Shown: positions 33,014-42,474, counted from the stretch's first letter. The stretch: 64,000 nucleotides of DNA from Sphingomonas colocasiae (GCF_019880585.1 NZ_JAINVV010000011.1:372001-436000); one strand, 5' to 3'. Made by a program: numbers and translations. The notes: generated from the letters alone by a model not told the origin.

Positions 33014-35917
33014 TTAGAAGTTGAAGCGCACGCCGGCCGTGAACTGGCGACCGATCACGTCGAACAGTTGCCGGGGCGCGGCATATTCGTCGTAGCCGGT
33101 GATCGGCGGCATCTTGTTGAACGCGTTCAGGACCGAACCGAACAACGCCACCCGGCCATCCTCGCCCGGACGGAACAGCGTCACTTCCGCGCCAAGGTCG
33201 AGATAGAAGCGGCCCTTCACGCGGATCGGATCGCTGATCGGCACCAGCGGCTTGTCCGAATCGATGTCGCGGGTCACGCGGCCGCCGCTGACATAGCGGC
33301 CGGTGGCGCTCACCCGGAACGCGTCGTTGCTGAAGTCCAGGATCGTCGAGGTGCGGATCCGCGAGGTGCCGCTGGGACCGTCGATCGCCACCTGCGCCGT
33401 GGTGCCGGCCAGTTCGGTGATCTCGCCCTGCGACCCGATCAGATCGAGCTGGTCGACATAGGTCGCCAGCTGGCGGATGCCGAGCGTTCCGTTGGCGAAC
33501 GGGAAGCTATAGGCCGCCTCGAAGTCGACACCCTGCGTCTTGATACCCTGGATATTGGCGGGCGCGAGCAGGATGTTGGTGATCCGGCCCGGCGACAGTC
33601 CGTTGGTGCTGGATTCGCGCGAGATCAGCGAACAGAGCGCATTGTTGCCGTTGAAGCACTGGTCGAGGATCGCGCCGGTGCCCAGCGTCGAGATCGCGCC
33701 GTTGATCTTGATGTTATAATAATCGAGCGAGATCCGCATCCGCGGTGCCGGCGACAGAACGAGGCCGGCAGTGAACGTGTCGGCCTTTTCCGGCTTCAGG
33801 CCGGGATTGCCGCCCGAGGTGGTTGTCGCGGTGTAATTGTCCGGACCGACCACGCCGTTGAGGTTGGGGACCTGGCGGGCGCGATCGCTGACCGTGAAGA
33901 CCAGCGTCTGGCCCTTCGCGAACAACTCCTGCAGGTTGGGCGCGCGGATGTCGCGCGACCGCGTGGCACGCAGCCGGACGACGTCGTTCACCTCGTAATT
34001 CACGCCGACCTTCCAGGTCTCGACCTGGCCGGAGGTCTTGTAGTCGGTGATACGGCCGGCAAGGTCGAGTTCGAGCCGCTTGCCGAAACGCGAGTCGACG
34101 AAGATCGGCGCGAGCACTTCGCCGAACGCTTCCTTCACCGTTTCCTCACCCTTGAACGGCAGCGTGTTGCCGACGCGCAGATAGGTGCCGCCGGTGGGCG
34201 TACGCGATGCCGACAGCGGATCCGAGCGGACGTCGGTCGTGAACTTGCGCCAGTGGACGCCACCCGCGACGGCGAGCGGCCCGGCGGGAAGCTGGAGAAG
34301 TTCGCCGCGGACGATCAGGTCGGCGCTCTGCTGGACCTGATGCCAGTCACGCAGCGACGGGGCGAGGATCTTGGCGATCGCCGCCGCCTGTTCGCCGGGC
34401 GCGATCGGGCCGAACAGGTTCAGCGGAATACAGCCATTGTTCGGATTGGTCAGCGTCGAACGGCAGATCGGGTCGACGACACCGGGGGTGTTCGGATTGT
34501 CGATCGCGTCCACCGCATCGCGCCAGGCCTGCGTGATCCGCGTGCCGGCGAAGACCGTCTTGTTGCGGCTCTTTCCATAGGCATAGGACAGATCGTAGCT
34601 CCACGAGCCGGCGATGTCGCCGCGCAGTCCGGCGATCGCCTGCCAGCTCCAGGCCTTCTGGTCGAAATAGCCGCGACCATAGTCGTTGAGCGTGCGGCCC
34701 ATGGTGAAGCTGGTGACGCCCGGATTGGCGTTCAGGATCGAACGGACCGAGGCCGGGATGAAGACGTTGTCGGCCTGGATCGTGATCTGATCGTTGCCGA
34801 TGATGCTGTCGCCGCGCAGCTTGGACTGGCCATAGCTGAAGCTGCCATAGGCGGTGGCGTGCGGGGAGAATTCGAACTCGGTCGCGCCGAACGCCGCCCA
34901 GCGCTTATAGGGCTGTTCGAGCACGAGATCGCCCGTGGCCGCAACGCCGGTGCCGCCATTCTGGGTGCCGCCGGCCTGAAGCGTGCCATAGTCGAAGCGG
35001 CGCGTCTGGCCGCCGGCCAGGAATTCCGTACCGATCAGACCAGCGGGATTGCCACCCGCCACGCTGTTGATCACGCCGCCATAGGCCGACTCGGAAAGGC
35101 GTGCGTCATCGACCAGGATATAGGCGGGCTCGTTGTTGGTGAGCGTATAGGCCGGGTTGTTGATGACGCTGTGGTTGGACCAGGGGCGACGCGAAACACG
35201 CTTGATGCCCTTGTTCTCGGCGATTTCAGCGCCGAGCAGCAGGTGGCCGCGGCCATCGCCGAACTTCGTGCCGTATGCGATCGAACCAAGATAGTTCTTG
35301 TGATCTCCAAAGTCGCTCAGACCATATTGCGCGCTGCCGCGAACGCCATCGAGCTTGTGGTCGAGCCGGAAGTTGACGACGCCGGCGACGGCGTCCGAAC
35401 CATAGGCCGCGGATGCACCGCCGGTCACGACTTCGACGGAGCCGATCACCGCCTGCGGGATGATGTTGACGTTGACGACGCCTTCGGGGCTCGACGGCAC
35501 ATAGCGCTTCCCGTCGATCAGGGTCAGCGTGCGCAGATAGCCGAGGCCGCGCAGATCGAGATAGTTCGCGCCCGCCAGCTTCGACAGATTGGTGGTCGCC
35601 GCCGGCGTGATGCTCGGCTTCAGCGCGGGCATCTGGTTGAGCGCGTCGGCAATGTTGGGGGCCGCGACGCGTTCGAAATCGGCGACGCTGACGACGGTCA
35701 CCGGCGTCGGCGTATCGAAGCCGGTGCGCGCGATCTGCGAACCCGTGACGATGATGTCTTCAGCCGCGGCATCCGCCGAGTCGCTGGCGGCAGCCCGTGT
35801 CGCGCCGGCTTCCTGGGCCAGCGCCGGCGCCGCGACGAAAGCCAGCGAGAGCGCGGCCGTGCCAAGAAGCGCGCGCATCATTTCCCGATGGCGCAGCGAA
35901 TTCGTCACGTTTCCCAT
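33014..35917 (-). CDS. TonB-dependent receptor, peptide/organic-nutrient type
   Basis: This 967-residue outer-membrane receptor has no STN domain. The signal peptide ends PALAQ (about 35), the TonB box region is EDIIVTGSQIARTG, the plug contains LTLIDGKRYVPSS and VEVVTGGASAAYGSDAVAG, and the barrel contains ATRSRDIRAPN and ends TAGVRFNF. The plug and barrel motifs group it with the STN receptor at 13216 rather than with siderophore receptors. The ATG follows GAGGGGATTTCA. It is monocistronic: terminator downstream, and 268 bp upstream with a 15-bp palindrome. The substrate is unknown. Confidence 0.91.
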   Translation of the reverse strand: MGNVTNSLRHREMMRALLGTAALSLAFVAAPALAQEAGATRAAASDSADAAAEDIIVTGSQIARTGFDTPTPVTVVSVADFERVAAPNIADALNQMPALKPSITPAATTNLSKLAGANYLDLRGLGYLRTLTLIDGKRYVPSSPEGVVNVNIIPQAVIGSVEVVTGGASAAYGSDAVAGVVNFRLDHKLDGVRGSAQYGLSDFGDHKNYLGSIAYGTKFGDGRGHLLLGAEIAENKGIKRVSRRPWSNHSVINNPAYTLTNNEPAYILVDDARLSESAYGGVINSVAGGNPAGLIGTEFLAGGQTRRFDYGTLQAGGTQNGGTGVAATGDLVLEQPYKRWAAFGATEFEFSPHATAYGSFSYGQSKLRGDSIIGNDQITIQADNVFIPASVRSILNANPGVTSFTMGRTLNDYGRGYFDQKAWSWQAIAGLRGDIAGSWSYDLSYAYGKSRNKTVFAGTRITQAWRDAVDAIDNPNTPGVVDPICRSTLTNPNNGCIPLNLFGPIAPGEQAAAIAKILAPSLRDWHQVQQSADLIVRGELLQLPAGPLAVAGGVHWRKFTTDVRSDPLSASRTPTGGTYLRVGNTLPFKGEETVKEAFGEVLAPIFVDSRFGKRLELDLAGRITDYKTSGQVETWKVGVNYEVNDVVRLRATRSRDIRAPNLQELFAKGQTLVFTVSDRARQVPNLNGVVGPDNYTATTTSGGNPGLKPEKADTFTAGLVLSPAPRMRISLDYYNIKINGAISTLGTGAILDQCFNGNNALCSLISRESSTNGLSPGRITNILLAPANIQGIKTQGVDFEAAYSFPFANGTLGIRQLATYVDQLDLIGSQGEITELAGTTAQVAIDGPSGTSRIRTSTILDFSNDAFRVSATGRYVSGGRVTRDIDSDKPLVPISDPIRVKGRFYLDLGAEVTLFRPGEDGRVALFGSVLNAFNKMPPITGYDEYAAPRQLFDVIGRQFTAGVRFNF

Positions 35918-36024
35918 TGAAATCCCCTCTTATTTCGGCATTGGGCGGTCCCTTGCGCCTCAATTGCGCCTATTTCTCCATTTCGCAATAATTCGCAAGT
36001 AAATTTTCCGTCATGGAGAGAATT

Positions 36025-36039
36025 TTCCAAATTGGAAAT
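36025..36039. promoter_or_regulatory. 15-bp palindrome upstream of TonB receptor
   Basis: TTTCCAA-A-TTGGAAA is a perfect 7-1-7 inverted repeat in an AT-rich patch about 110 nt before the receptor ATG. AATTTTCC also occurs as a direct repeat at 36003 and 36022. This looks like an operator for the receptor gene; the binding protein is unknown. Confidence 0.4.
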
Positions 36040-36185
36040 AAATTAACCCCGATTCTACGGGGCTTGGCGCGCATCCTTATCGCGCGGCGGACATCGTTTC
36101 CTGCTCGCATACGCTTCAGCACAGCGCAGAATATGCCGAGAAGCGGGATTTCAGCCGAGTCTGCCGGACGAACCGGCACTCCGGT

Positions 36186-36677
36186 TCAGCGGCTTGCCCC
36201 CAACGCGCCGAAGCGGGCGTCACGCAGCCCGGTCAGGATCATCTCGCCATCGGCGCCGACCCGGAACTCGCCATAGGCGGCGGGTTCATAGGTCTTCGCC
36301 TGCCCCTCTTCGAAGAAATAGGCGTTGGTCGCGAAGTTGGGCTGCCCGTTTCGGACACGATAACGCAGCGCGATTTCGTCCGGCGCCAGCGGCCGGCCAT
36401 CGAAGAAGCGGCGGAACCGGCCGACGCCATGCTTATCCAGTGCCGCCACGATCCGGCCATCGGCCTGCGGCTGCCGGCGATCGAAGGGAAAGGCCTGGTT
36501 GGCGAGCGCGAAATCGAGCCGCATATAATCGCCCTGCATCAGCGATCGCGGATCGACCGGCGCCAGTTCGAGCAACACGATCCGGCCGTGCGTCAGCAAT
36601 TGCTCGCGCTGATGGATTCCGAAATTGACGACGGCCAGGACGGCGACCCCGGCAATCAAAGCCACCAGCTTACGCAT
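36186..36677 (-). CDS. GDYXXLXY-domain membrane-anchored protein
   Basis: This 163-residue protein has one N-terminal membrane anchor (MRKLVALIAGVAVLAVVNFG) and an extracytoplasmic domain carrying LMQGDYMRLDFAL, the motif that names the GDYXXLXY family. The family nearly always follows DUF2157 and DUF4401 membrane proteins, as here, and its function is unknown. The ATG at 36677 overlaps the end of the DUF4401 gene by 8 bp, so the three are co-translated. Confidence 0.85.
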   Translation of the reverse strand: MRKLVALIAGVAVLAVVNFGIHQREQLLTHGRIVLLELAPVDPRSLMQGDYMRLDFALANQAFPFDRRQPQADGRIVAALDKHGVGRFRRFFDGRPLAPDEIALRYRVRNGQPNFATNAYFFEEGQAKTYEPAAYGEFRVGADGEMILTGLRDARFGALGASR

Positions 36678-37743
36678 GCCCGGACTCCATCGTGCCCGAC
36701 ACGGCAAAACCACGCCGCAGCGCGAACCGCACGAGAAGCAGGCACAGGCCGGTGGCCGCCAATATGGCGGACTTTTCCAGCAGCGTCGCGTGCAGGCTGT
36801 AATAGAAATGGGAAACGAAGCCGAGCAGGCTCAAGATTCCCAGGCCGGCGAACAGCCTGTCGCCGACCGCAAAGCCCAGCAGCAGGATCAGCAATGCCGA
36901 GGCCAGGCCTGGCGCCGCCAGCGAGACCAGCGCCAGCACCAGGGCGATGGCGCCCGCCCCGCGCGCGACCGGACTTCGCGGCCCCGCCCCCTCGCGCGCG
37001 ATCAGAACGGCGGCGACGAAGAGCAGGATCGCCGCCGTCAGCACCCGTCCGATCAGGGGGCCGTGGATCGCGATCCAGCGCGGCGCCTGTGCGGACGCGA
37101 ACAGGCCCCCATCGCCGAACAGGCGGAAGGTCTCGACCAGCAGCAGCGCCAGCACCAGCCCATAGCCGACCGGACGCCAGATCCCGCCCCTGACGGCCCA
37201 GAGCTTCGGCTCCAGCCAGACCAGCGCCAGGCCCAGGCACAATATGGGGGCGGACAATCCGTGCAGCGCCGCCGCGTTCACCGCCAGCGCGCCCGCGATC
37301 GCGGCGCCGCAGGTCGCGAGCAGGCGATGGAGGAAATTCGGGACGAGAAGCGCCAGCACCGCCTGCATCGCGGCGATGGCGATATAGAGCAGCGGCATCC
37401 AGGCGTCGAGCAGGTCGGCAAGCCCCATGATCATGAGCCCCTGGCCGGCAAGACTGACGGCCAGGCCGAACTGTTCGGCAAAGTCGTTGCCGTCCAAGCC
37501 CCGGAGCAGGGCGAAGGCGCCGCCGCAACAGGCCGCACCGGCCAGCAGCGCCGATGCGGGATCGCTCATCAGGAACGAGAAGGCGGCGCCGGCGAAGACC
37601 AGCAGGAACAGGGCGCCGATCCATCCGGCGATGCCGAGCATCACGCGGACATACCAGGGCGACGTCGAACGGTCCGGCGCCGGCATCTCGCCTTCGACCA
37701 GGCCCTCGGCACCGAGCCGGGCCCATAGCTCGGCCGCGCTCAT
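36670..37743 (-). CDS. DUF4401 polytopic membrane protein
   Basis: This 357-residue protein begins with a short soluble helix (MSAAELWARLGAEGLVEG) and then about ten to twelve hydrophobic helices. Sequence pattern and gene order (after DUF2157, before GDYXXLXY) identify the DUF4401 family, which has no proven biochemical role. The start overlaps the DUF2157 stop by 4 bp and the end overlaps the next gene by 8 bp. The tight packing suggests a stoichiometric membrane complex; that is inference. Confidence 0.83.
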   Translation of the reverse strand: MSAAELWARLGAEGLVEGEMPAPDRSTSPWYVRVMLGIAGWIGALFLLVFAGAAFSFLMSDPASALLAGAACCGGAFALLRGLDGNDFAEQFGLAVSLAGQGLMIMGLADLLDAWMPLLYIAIAAMQAVLALLVPNFLHRLLATCGAAIAGALAVNAAALHGLSAPILCLGLALVWLEPKLWAVRGGIWRPVGYGLVLALLLVETFRLFGDGGLFASAQAPRWIAIHGPLIGRVLTAAILLFVAAVLIAREGAGPRSPVARGAGAIALVLALVSLAAPGLASALLILLLGFAVGDRLFAGLGILSLLGFVSHFYYSLHATLLEKSAILAATGLCLLLVRFALRRGFAVSGTMESGHA

Positions 37744-38696
37744 GCCGCCTGTGCCCGTGAGACCGATTTGAGCCAGATCGCACCGCCCGCCGACATGCCG
37801 ATCACCACCAGCCCGATCAGCAGAAAGGCGCCGGATCCGGATTCGACCATATGATGCGTCAGGAAAGCCGCGACCGTGACGATCAGGCTCAGCACGCCGC
37901 CCGCCAGCATGAACAGATCGGGGCGGCAGTGCCTGTACCAGCCGTACAGCGCCGCCAGCCAGGCGAGATAGGCCAGCGCGGCCAGCGCGCGCATGCCGGC
38001 GATCTCGTCGCTTTCGAAGATCGCCCAGACGGCCAGCGCCGTCGCGCCGCACCCCGCGGCGATCGACACCAGCCGTGGCGGCCAATTGTCCCGCAGCCAC
38101 GAAAGGCCCGCGCGATGCGCCGCTTCCCAAAGGATCAGCGCGGCGGTGTTGAGCGCGAACATGCTCCAGAGCAGGGGATCGGCGGACCGGGAGAGCGAAA
38201 AATAGAAGAACAGGGCAAGATTGATGAGGGCCAGCCAGATCAGCCATAAGGGGCTGAAGCGGCTCACCGTTACCCAGGGCAGGATCAGCACGGCCCACCA
38301 GGCGAACAACTCATAGGTATCGGCGCCGGTCTGGTAGATCTGACCCGACAGGGCGAGCAGCGCACCGGTCAGCAGGCTCAGCATCACCAGCATCGCCTTG
38401 CCGGGCATCCCGTCCAGATCGAGCCGCCAGCAGGCCAGCAGCCCGGCGAGGATCGCCGCCTCGACCAGCCCGAACTTGGCGAAACGGCCGAGATCGGCCC
38501 AATTGAACGCAAAGAAGAAGATGACGGCGGCGGCCAGCGCGACGGTCCCGAGCCACAGGGTGAGATGCCCCAGGAAGGTGCGCCAGTCCGCGGGCGATGG
38601 CGTCACATCTGCAATGCGCAGCACCTCCCGCTCACGCCCGGCCACGGCGCGCCCGGCACCCAGCCAATCCAGCACCTCAGTTCGAAATCGGCTCAT
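37740..38696 (-). CDS. DUF2157 polytopic membrane protein
   Basis: This 318-residue protein is the first gene of the DUF2157-DUF4401-GDYXXLXY operon. The N-terminal soluble part (MSRFRTEVLDWLGAGRAV, then PSPADWRTFLGHLTLWLG) leads into about ten helices, starting with VALAAAVIFFFAFNWADLG, where FFFAFNW is characteristic of DUF2157. The ATG at 38696 follows GGGGGAGCCTG. A longer open frame upstream is arginine-rich and lacks a start signal. The function is not established. Confidence 0.85.
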   Translation of the reverse strand: MSRFRTEVLDWLGAGRAVAGREREVLRIADVTPSPADWRTFLGHLTLWLGTVALAAAVIFFFAFNWADLGRFAKFGLVEAAILAGLLACWRLDLDGMPGKAMLVMLSLLTGALLALSGQIYQTGADTYELFAWWAVLILPWVTVSRFSPLWLIWLALINLALFFYFSLSRSADPLLWSMFALNTAALILWEAAHRAGLSWLRDNWPPRLVSIAAGCGATALAVWAIFESDEIAGMRALAALAYLAWLAALYGWYRHCRPDLFMLAGGVLSLIVTVAAFLTHHMVESGSGAFLLIGLVVIGMSAGGAIWLKSVSRAQAA

Positions 38697-38893
38697 CAGG
38701 CTCCCCCGGGGCAAGCCGTCGCTTGGCGGTATCGGCGCTTGTTCCCCACCATGATCGGTTCGCGCAAGCGGATAATCCCCGCCGGAGACGATCCGGCGCC
38801 GCCGCCGTCGAAAGCCTGGCCTTCGCCTCGTCGACGCATTTTTGCTCTCGCGCCAGTTCCTGATGGCAGACAGCCGATATTCGAGCGCGCCGC

Positions 38894-39304
38894 CTATCCG
38901 AATGGCGTCGCGAACTCGATCCGGATCCCGCCGGGAATGAAGATCAGGAAATGCCGCGTCGCCGATCCCGGCCGGATCGGGCCGGGGGCTGCATCCACCA
39001 CCACGCCCGGATGCGCGCGTATCTTTTCCCACACCGCCTGAAGCGCGTCATCATCGGCCACCGCCAGCGACAGATGATGAAGCCCGATATTGGCGCGCCG
39101 GTCGAATGCGCGGGCGGTCAGCGGATCGGCCGCGCGCCACAGGGTGAGCAGGATCCTGCCGTCGGAAACGAAGATCGAGGGGTAATCGGGCACCCCGCCG
39201 ACCTCGTCGAAGCCGAGCAGACCGCAGAAAAAGGCGCGCGCCTGATCAAGATCGGGAACGGTGAGGCCGATATGATGAACGCCGCGCGTGAGTTTTTCGG
39301 TCAT
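38894..39304 (-). CDS. VOC/glyoxalase-family protein
   Basis: This 136-residue protein has two beta-alpha-beta-beta-beta modules of the vicinal oxygen chelate fold. Probable metal ligands are His in GVHHIGLTVPDL (about 10), His in IGLHHLSLAV and Glu in GIRIEFATP at the end. The family covers glyoxalase I, ring-cleaving dioxygenases and fosfomycin-resistance enzymes; the reaction cannot be chosen here. Its ATG overlaps the stop of the PNPOx-like gene by 4 bp. Confidence 0.85.
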   Translation of the reverse strand: MTEKLTRGVHHIGLTVPDLDQARAFFCGLLGFDEVGGVPDYPSIFVSDGRILLTLWRAADPLTARAFDRRANIGLHHLSLAVADDDALQAVWEKIRAHPGVVVDAAPGPIRPGSATRHFLIFIPGGIRIEFATPFG

Positions 39305-39909
39305 GGCCGATCTCCTTCCAGTTTTGCGATATGCGTACGCAGCCGCGCCAGTTCGGCGAGCAGCGGCTGAGTGGCGTGGCGGACCTCCGCCTCGGTGAAG
39401 CGCGGCGTGATGTGCTGCGGGCAATTCCAGTCGAACCCGATCACGTCGATCACGAAGGCGCGTTCCGGTTCGGCGGCATAATCAGGCGCCATCAGCGCCG
39501 CGATATCGGCGGGATCGGCGCTGCCATGAGCGTGGCCGATCAGCTTCAGCCGGCGGCGATTGGGATAATCCATCAGGAACAGCGACACGCGATCGTCGGC
39601 GGCGAGATTGGCGGCCGAGAGATATTGGCGATTGCCGCGATAATCGGCAAAACCGATGCGATTGCCCGCGATATGCCGCAGGAAGCCGGCCGGGCCGCCG
39701 CGATGCTGGACATAGGGCCAGCCATCCTCGCTGACGCTCGCCATGTAGAAGCTGTCGCGCGCCGCGATGAAGTCGAGCTCGCGATCGGAGAGTATGTCCA
39801 TCTCGCCCGCCCCCGCCTCCATCCGCGCATAGGATGCGCGCGATCCAGCCGCCTGTTGCAGCGCGCGGGCGCCGTCGCCGAACATGGTGTGGAGATAGGT
39901 CTGTGCCAT
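39301..39909 (-). CDS. Pyridoxamine-5'-phosphate-oxidase-like flavin-binding protein
   Basis: This 202-residue split-barrel protein has FYMASVSEDGWPYVQHRGGPAGF for the FMN-binding barrel, then GNRIGFADYRGNRQYLSAANLAADDRVSLFLMDY and a C-terminal segment EDYA-like in other members, here FTEAEVRHATQPLLAELARL. Such proteins bind FMN or F420 and reduce various substrates. The start MAQTYLHTMFG fits family N-termini; an ATG at 39936 would add nine residues. It precedes the VOC gene with a 4-bp overlap and is divergent from a LysR gene, its probable regulator. Confidence 0.83.
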   Translation of the reverse strand: MAQTYLHTMFGDGARALQQAAGSRASYARMEAGAGEMDILSDRELDFIAARDSFYMASVSEDGWPYVQHRGGPAGFLRHIAGNRIGFADYRGNRQYLSAANLAADDRVSLFLMDYPNRRRLKLIGHAHGSADPADIAALMAPDYAAEPERAFVIDVIGFDWNCPQHITPRFTEAEVRHATQPLLAELARLRTHIAKLEGDRP

Positions 39910-39985
39910 GCCGCGGACGATATCGCGTTGCCACATACGCGATAATCACCGAATATTCGCATTCACTATTTCACCAGGAGAAATA

Positions 39986-40879
39986 ATGGACCGGTTCGAA
40001 GCCCTCACCGCCTTTGTCGCGGTGGCCGATCAGCGCGGCTTCGCGGCGGCGGCGCGGACGCTCGGCATCTCACCGCCGGCGATCACCCGCGCGATCGCCG
40101 CGCTCGAACGTCATCTGGACGTCCCCCTGTTCCACCGGTCGACGCGCGCCGTGTCGCTAACCGACGAGGGCGCAGCGCTGCTCGATCGCGCGCGCCGGAT
40201 CCTGGCCGATCTGCGCGAGACCGAACAGGTGGTGACGGGCGGGCGTTCGGTGCCACGCGGCCAGCTTTACGTGACCGCGCCGGTGATGTTCGGGCGGCTG
40301 CACGTGCTGCCGGTGATCGACGCGCTGCTTGCCCGGCATGACGGGTTGAGCGCGCGGATGATGCTGCTCGATCGCAATGTCCGCATCGTCGAGGAAGGCA
40401 TCGACGTCGCGGTGCGGATCGGCGCGCTGGCCGACAGCGCGTTGCGCGTGATCGCGATCGGATCGGTGCGGCAGACAATCGTCGCCAGCCCCGCCTATCT
40501 CGCCGAACATGGCGCCCCCGCCGCCCCCGCCGATCTGGCGCGCCATCGCTGCATCACCGGCAGCGGCGTGCGCGTGGGCGCCGCCTGGCCCTTCGGCGCG
40601 AAGGGAGAGACGGTGGTGGAGGTCTCGCCGCGCCTGAGCGTCAACACGATCGACGCGACGATCGCGGCGGCGGAAGCGGGACTGGGACTGGCGAATGTGC
40701 TGAGCTATCAATCGCGCGAGGCGATCGTCGCCGGGCGATTGATAGCGGTGCTCACCGATCATGCTCCGCCGCCGATGCCCGTCAGCCTGCTCTACGATTC
40801 CGGCCGCGCGGCGATGCCGGCAGTACGCGCCTTTATCGAGGCGATGCGCGAACGCGCCCGCCAAGGGGCCTGGGGGTAA
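39986..40879 (+). CDS. LysR-type transcriptional regulator
   Basis: This 297-residue LysR regulator has the winged helix at 1-60 (FVAVADQRGFAAAARTLGISPPAITRAIAALERHLDVPLFHR) and a substrate-binding domain from about 90 (GQLYVTAPVMFGRLHVLPV). The TRAVSLTDEGAAL segment is typical of the CrgA/DsdC-like group. The ATG at 39986 follows CCAGGAGAAATA. It is divergent from the PNPOx-VOC pair with 76 bp between starts, the usual layout for a LysR regulator and its target operon. Confidence 0.9.
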   Translation: MDRFEALTAFVAVADQRGFAAAARTLGISPPAITRAIAALERHLDVPLFHRSTRAVSLTDEGAALLDRARRILADLRETEQVVTGGRSVPRGQLYVTAPVMFGRLHVLPVIDALLARHDGLSARMMLLDRNVRIVEEGIDVAVRIGALADSALRVIAIGSVRQTIVASPAYLAEHGAPAAPADLARHRCITGSGVRVGAAWPFGAKGETVVEVSPRLSVNTIDATIAAAEAGLGLANVLSYQSREAIVAGRLIAVLTDHAPPPMPVSLLYDSGRAAMPAVRAFIEAMRERARQGAWG

Positions 40880-41042
40880 AGCGCACCGGCACCCGGAATT
40901 TCGGGATCTTGAGGCGGGCCGGGCCTGCCCTGCCGCACGCCTGATATAAAGGTGCGGGGATGCTCACGCATCCACACCCTGGACCGCTCAAGCGCCACGC
41001 CGGCTCGACCAGGATGAGGTTTTCGTCTCATGCCGTGGCGTG

Positions 41043-41090
41043 TTCGTCGCCGGCCGCCCTCCCCGTCGCCCCGGCGGCGGCTTCGGTCGC
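41043..41090. promoter_or_regulatory. Candidate LytTR-type sites upstream of CxxCEGG gene
   Basis: TTCGTCGC at 41043-41050 is followed by GTCGC at 41065-41069 and 41086-41090, spaced 19 and 21 bp. The same TTCGTCGC word with a 21-bp partner is found before the LytS gene at 44745 and between the second LytS gene and the protease gene at 52457. AlgR, a LytTR protein, recognises a related CCGTTCGTC core. Speculative, since CGTCGC words are common in this DNA. Confidence 0.3.
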
Positions 41091-41153
41091 GACGATGGCG
41101 ATGCGCGCGCCGCACTTCGGCATGTCCCGACCGATCGATTCGAGGAGGACGCG

Positions 41154-41879
41154 ATGCACTATCCCATCACTCTCGCGCTGCTGGCGGCGGGAACCGCGCT
41201 TGCCGTCGCCCCATCCGCCGCGCAGGCGCGGGAAGACTGCGCCGAACGGGCGCAGCCCCAGAAGAAGCGCGGGCTTGGCGGGCTGCTTTCGGCCGCGCGG
41301 TCGAGCGGAGTGGCGGATTCGATCCTGGGCGCGGCGGTGGAGGCGACGGGTGATGCGTTGGCGTCGGGCGGATGCGCCGAACGCCCGGCCGAGACCGGCC
41401 CATCCGATCCATCCGCGAAACCGGCGGCGGCGGCCGAGACCGCGACCGCGACCGAACGCGCCCGGCGCAGAATGGCGGAGAACGACGCCAGATATCCCAG
41501 CCGCATGACGATCGCCGAGGAATGGAAGACCGCGAAGGCGGCCTATGACGCGTTCGGCAAGGTACGGTGCACCGGCTGCGAGGGCGGCTATACCCAGGCA
41601 GGCTGGATCGATTGGCCGCGCGACGAATATTCGGGCAAATATAATGGCGCCGAAACGCGCCTGTCGCGGCTGCCGATCGGCCATGTCCAGCGCTGGAATT
41701 CCAACGGCTTCGCCGGAACGCTGACCATCGACGGCGAGGAACAGGTGAATGGCTTTCGCTGCCGCAAGATGACCTATCGTATCGAAAAGGACGGTCAGAG
41801 CGCCGCGCGGCCCGGCCTGATCTGCTGGGGCAAGGCCAATGAATATGCCGGCAGCGACAGCTGGGTCGGCGTTTTCTGA
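41154..41879 (+). CDS. Secreted CxxCEGG four-cysteine protein, paralogue A
   Basis: This 241-residue exported protein has a signal peptide ending AAQAR (about 26). A middle segment QKKRGLGGLLSAARSSG (36-52) is followed by a low-complexity linker and a C-terminal domain of about 115 residues with four cysteines: C139 and C142 in VRCTGCEGGY, C203 in GFRCRKMTY and C224 in RPGLICWGKAN. The same domain, with all four cysteines and SGKYN conserved, is in the gene at 55730. I know of no named family. The cysteines may form two disulphides or a metal site. The ATG has GAGGAGGACGCG upstream. A LytS/LytTR pair is about 950 bp downstream on the other strand. Confidence 0.75.
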   Translation: MHYPITLALLAAGTALAVAPSAAQAREDCAERAQPQKKRGLGGLLSAARSSGVADSILGAAVEATGDALASGGCAERPAETGPSDPSAKPAAAAETATATERARRRMAENDARYPSRMTIAEEWKTAKAAYDAFGKVRCTGCEGGYTQAGWIDWPRDEYSGKYNGAETRLSRLPIGHVQRWNSNGFAGTLTIDGEEQVNGFRCRKMTYRIEKDGQSAARPGLICWGKANEYAGSDSWVGVF

Positions 41880-41899
41880 ATCGATCGGGCACAAGGACC

Positions 41900-42463
41900 A
41901 TGGCGATGAAGACGCGTTGCATTCTGCTGATCGCGGCTGCCGGTGCCGTAGCATCCACGGCGATCCGCGCCCAACCGGCGCCCGCCGGCGCCGCCGGCCG
42001 CTGGGTCCAGTCGAGCAGCGGCAAGGAACTGGTGCTGGCGCCGCGCATCAAGCTCCAGCCCAATGTCGGCGTGTCGCACGGCACCAATCTGGGCGGCACC
42101 GTCGGCTATGGATCGATGACGCGCACGACGATCGTCACCGAAGCCGTGCCGATGGACGTCGCCCGATCGATGACGCTCGCGATCCAGGCCAATGGGCGGT
42201 TCGAATGGACGATCGTGCGGCGCCATGCCGAGAAACCGGATTGCACGCTCACGACAACCCAGGTGAAGCGGGGGCAGGTCGCGCAGGGCAACGGCAAGGC
42301 GGTCTTCACAGTGGAAGGCGGCACCGAAAGCTTCGCGTCGAGTTGTGGCCGCAAGGGCACGTCCGCGCTCGCGAAGGCGACGGAGCGCTACGACATGCAA
42401 CTGGCGGGCGGCCGGTTCGTGCTGAGCAGCGGCCCCAGCCGCTGGGCCTTCACGCGCGGATAG
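41900..42463 (+). CDS. Secreted protein of unknown function
   Basis: This 187-residue protein has a signal peptide ending AIRAQ (about 25). The mature part has VQSSSGKELVLAPRIKLQPN, a Gly/Thr-rich stretch, AIQANGRFEWTIVRRHAE and two cysteines (KPDCTLT, SSCGRK). Its repeated short strands (GRFEWTI, GKAVFTVEGG, GRFVLSSG) look like a small beta-barrel of lipocalin type, but this is pattern only. An ATG at 41906 is better spaced from AAGGA and would remove two residues. It follows paralogue A by 20 bp, so the two are probably one operon. Confidence 0.68.
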   Translation: MAMKTRCILLIAAAGAVASTAIRAQPAPAGAAGRWVQSSSGKELVLAPRIKLQPNVGVSHGTNLGGTVGYGSMTRTTIVTEAVPMDVARSMTLAIQANGRFEWTIVRRHAEKPDCTLTTTQVKRGQVAQGNGKAVFTVEGGTESFASSCGRKGTSALAKATERYDMQLAGGRFVLSSGPSRWAFTRG

Positions 42464-42474
42464 GAATCGGCAGG

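Noticed and set aside
33068-35920. A 950-codon open frame antisense to the TonB receptor at 33014, and similar long antisense frames opposite 7759-10215 and 59115-61361.
   Set aside because: High GC removes stop codons; the translations are Arg/Gly/Asp-rich, lack domains and start signals, and the sense frames encode well-known proteins.
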